DNA of 23,478 bases from Minisyncoccota bacterium (GTDB lineage Bacteria > Patescibacteriota > Minisyncoccia > Phycocordibacterales > UBA9973), in NCBI GenBank assembly GCA_017992485.1, contig JAGOOL010000002.1:1-23478 (forward strand). The letters are read 5' to 3'. Each line of letters opens with the position of its first letter. Position 1 is the first letter of the stretch. The position numbers and the translations under genes are program-made. This document shows, piece after piece, positions 21,881 through 23,478 of the stretch. The notes beneath the pieces are model-generated. The model saw nothing but the letters and a program-made list of their open reading frames with translations. It had not been told where the DNA came from and searched no databases.

Positions 21881-21889
21881 TGGTATACT
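21881..21889 (+). promoter_or_regulatory. Extended -10 promoter of the FN3 surface protein
   Basis: TGG-TATACT (TATACT at 21884-21889) predicts a start near 21896, leaving a leader of about 78 bases, the longest in the window. The leader is AT-rich and holds a small CCGG-TTTT-CCGG hairpin (21947-21958). Confidence 0.65.
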
Positions 21890-21973
21890 TTTAGAGCATA
21901 CAAACGTGGGCCAGTTTCTTTATTAATTTTTTTTAAAACTAATTAGCCGGTTTTCCGGAAATATATTTCGATT

Positions 21974-23478
21974 ATGAAAAAGAATACTTTGCTGTTACTC
22001 ATTATTGCTGTCGGTATTGTCTTAGTCTATCTCTTTATTGGCGGCGGACTTAACCGTGGCGCAAAGGATACTGCAGACAATGCAGACTTTTACGCTGACG
22101 AACAGCTCGCTGCTCAGGCGGGTTGCAGTGGTTCAACAACACCGACTATCACCAATATCACTGCTACGGGAATAACATCTTCGTCCGCAAATCTCAATTG
22201 GACAACAAACATGCTTGCGAACTCAGAAGTAAAATACTGGACGGCACCACAGACTGCTAGCTCTGTTTCATGGCAGCCGGTTCTCGATGCCTCAGGTGTC
22301 CTTTCCCACACATATCAAATCAGTGGTCTTCAGTCAGGTAAGACATACTCATATAGAGTACGATCTTCTGCTGTTCCATCCGGTTGCCGAAAAACAAGTA
22401 CAACCAAGACGTTTGTCACTCTCGCTGGAAGTACAACAGCCCCACTCGCTGTAACAAACCTCTCAGCAACTGTTAATAGCTGTAATGCTGTAACCCTCAA
22501 CTGGACAGCTTCTGCAGGCGCAACAGGATATGAAGTCTACGGCCCAAACAATGCTTGTAACGTCAACGGTTCAGCAGGCTACTGTGGAACAACAGCCGGA
22601 ACATCGCTCTCTCTCACAAACCTCACTGAAAATAAAACGTATACGGGTTCAACAGGTCAGTTCGCCGGCTTCACTGTTCTTGCCTACAATAGTGCAGGAT
22701 ATTCTCCATCTACTCCTCGTCTCACAACAACAACTCCTGCTTGCGGAACAACTGACACGGCTGCTCCAACAACTTCTACTGCTGCTCCATCAGGTGGATG
22801 GGCAACAACAAATATTTCTCGAACGCTTACGTGTACTGATAGTCCTGCAACGGGTGCATCTGGTTGTGCGGCTACATACTGGCAATTCGTTGCTATTAAT
22901 GCGACATGTCCTGCTGCCGGTTCAACATCATACTCAACAGGAACAACTGCATCTACAACAACAAACGGCGGATGGAGGCTTTGTTTCTACTCACGGGACA
23001 ATGCTAACAATACTGAGAATCCAGTTAAATCTCTTTCTCCATTCCAGCTCGATAGTGTAGCTCCAACTGGATCAATCACTGCTCCAGCAGCAAGTGCAAC
23101 AGTTTCAGGAAATGCGGTTACTCTTTCAGCGACAGCTAGTGATGCACTATCAGGTGTCTCTGGTGTTTCCTTTAGAATTGACGGTGTATCAGTTGGAACA
23201 GATACTACGTCTCCATATTCATTGACTTGGAATTCAACAACAGTTGCAAACGGCACCCACACAGTTACTGGTTTTATTGCAGATACAGCAGGCAATACGT
23301 ACACAACACCAGCTCAAACAATTACTGTTTCAAATTCAACAGGCACCGTACCAACAACACCAACAGGACTCTCTGTATCAGCGCTTACCTGTGATCCAAC
23401 TACTAACAAGGTCAACACAACACTTTCGTGGACAGCTTCATCTGGTGCGACTAGCTATGAAGTCTACGGACCATCAAG
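21974..23478 (+). CDS. Multidomain FN3/Ig-like surface protein, truncated at the right window edge
   Basis: 501 codons without a stop up to the window end. The N-terminus is a short basic start and one hydrophobic helix (about residues 5-23), a signal anchor. Then come beta-sandwich modules: FN3-like (about 55-149, with NLNWTTN and SYRVRSSA), FN3-like (157-252, VTLNWTASAGATGYEVYG), an Ig-like/OmpL47-type module (about 260-360), a Big_17-like module (365-450, SGVSFRIDGVSVGTDTTSPYSLTW) and the start of another FN3 (from 460). YEVYGP occurs at residue 186 and again at 495, marking two copies of one module type. Eleven cysteines in the exported part suggest disulphides. It is likely a cell-surface adhesin or stalk. 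A terminator separates it from MazG. Confidence 0.87.
   Translation, partial: MKKNTLLLLIIAVGIVLVYLFIGGGLNRGAKDTADNADFYADEQLAAQAGCSGSTTPTITNITATGITSSSANLNWTTNMLANSEVKYWTAPQTASSVSWQPVLDASGVLSHTYQISGLQSGKTYSYRVRSSAVPSGCRKTSTTKTFVTLAGSTTAPLAVTNLSATVNSCNAVTLNWTASAGATGYEVYGPNNACNVNGSAGYCGTTAGTSLSLTNLTENKTYTGSTGQFAGFTVLAYNSAGYSPSTPRLTTTTPACGTTDTAAPTTSTAAPSGGWATTNISRTLTCTDSPATGASGCAATYWQFVAINATCPAAGSTSYSTGTTASTTTNGGWRLCFYSRDNANNTENPVKSLSPFQLDSVAPTGSITAPAASATVSGNAVTLSATASDALSGVSGVSFRIDGVSVGTDTTSPYSLTWNSTTVANGTHTVTGFIADTAGNTYTTPAQTITVSNSTGTVPTTPTGLSVSALTCDPTTNKVNTTLSWTASSGATSYEVYGPS

Noticed and set aside
21890..21973. Possible riboswitch in the long leader of the FN3 gene
   Set aside because: Only a 4-bp hairpin and AT-rich sequence are visible; no known aptamer core is recognisable.

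Overview
The window reads as a stretch of chromosome from a member of the Candidate Phyla Radiation (Patescibacteria, most likely a Parcubacteria-type lineage). This is inferred from gene content and style: many short TM-anchored proteins of unknown function, a secreted protein ending in a peptidoglycan-binding module, an FN3/Ig-like surface protein, an lmo0937-type mini membrane protein, RNase J with a low-complexity tail, almost no Shine-Dalgarno sequences, and -10 boxes sitting 6-8 bases before start codons. Stops are mainly TAA with some TAG, and one gene (the MazG-like one) ends in TGA, so I see no sign of UGA recoding. I see no phage, transposon, CRISPR or classical defence locus.

Layout. 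Bases 1-3195 (+): an unrecognised gene with a terminator, a HEAT-like alpha-helical protein, and a PIF1-like helicase. Bases 3192-4398 (-): a clearly AT-rich pair (GNAT acetyltransferase and a P-loop nucleotide kinase) lying against the 3' end of a tRNA-Gln(CUG) gene. Bases 4621-6575 (+): a DUF45/YgjP-type zinc metallopeptidase, a GC-rich palindrome, a PspC-domain protein and an AI-2E family transporter. Bases 6674-7315 (+): an unrecognised protein behind an operator-like palindrome. Bases 7399-12646: an envelope block with a membrane-anchored trypsin-like protease (-), then on + three small TM-anchored proteins, the lmo0937-like protein, a secreted Gly/His-rich peptidoglycan-binding protein and a membrane-anchored CAP-domain protein. 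Bases 12685-14879 (+): a cysteine-free MutY-like glycosylase and an HtrA protease. Bases 14931-21297 (-): RluF-like pseudouridine synthase behind an MFS transporter, and RNase J behind a peptide-binding protein and SecG. Bases 21445-23478 (+): a MazG-like pyrophosphohydrolase and a large FN3/Ig surface protein that runs off the right edge.

How it fits together. Much of the window concerns the cell envelope: protein export (SecG), two trypsin-fold proteases with uncytoplasmic catalytic domains, PspC, a CAP protein, a peptidoglycan-binding secreted protein, an orphan solute-binding protein and a cysteine-rich adhesin-like protein. The rest is nucleic-acid upkeep: helicase, glycosylase, RNase J, pseudouridine synthase, MazG.

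The most interesting signals are (1) a recurring extended -10 motif (TGN-TATAAT-like) placed so that transcription should begin at or within a few bases of the start codon, giving leaderless mRNAs, while the two large surface proteins instead have long leaders; (2) an 11-unit, 15-bp/5-residue histidine-phased repeat in the N-terminal tail of RNase J; (3) a MutY-like enzyme with no iron-sulphur cysteines and a winged-helix-like tail; (4) a hairpin that masks the only good Shine-Dalgarno on the forward strand, in front of the lmo0937-like gene; and (5) a short, extremely GC-rich palindrome at 5155-5191.
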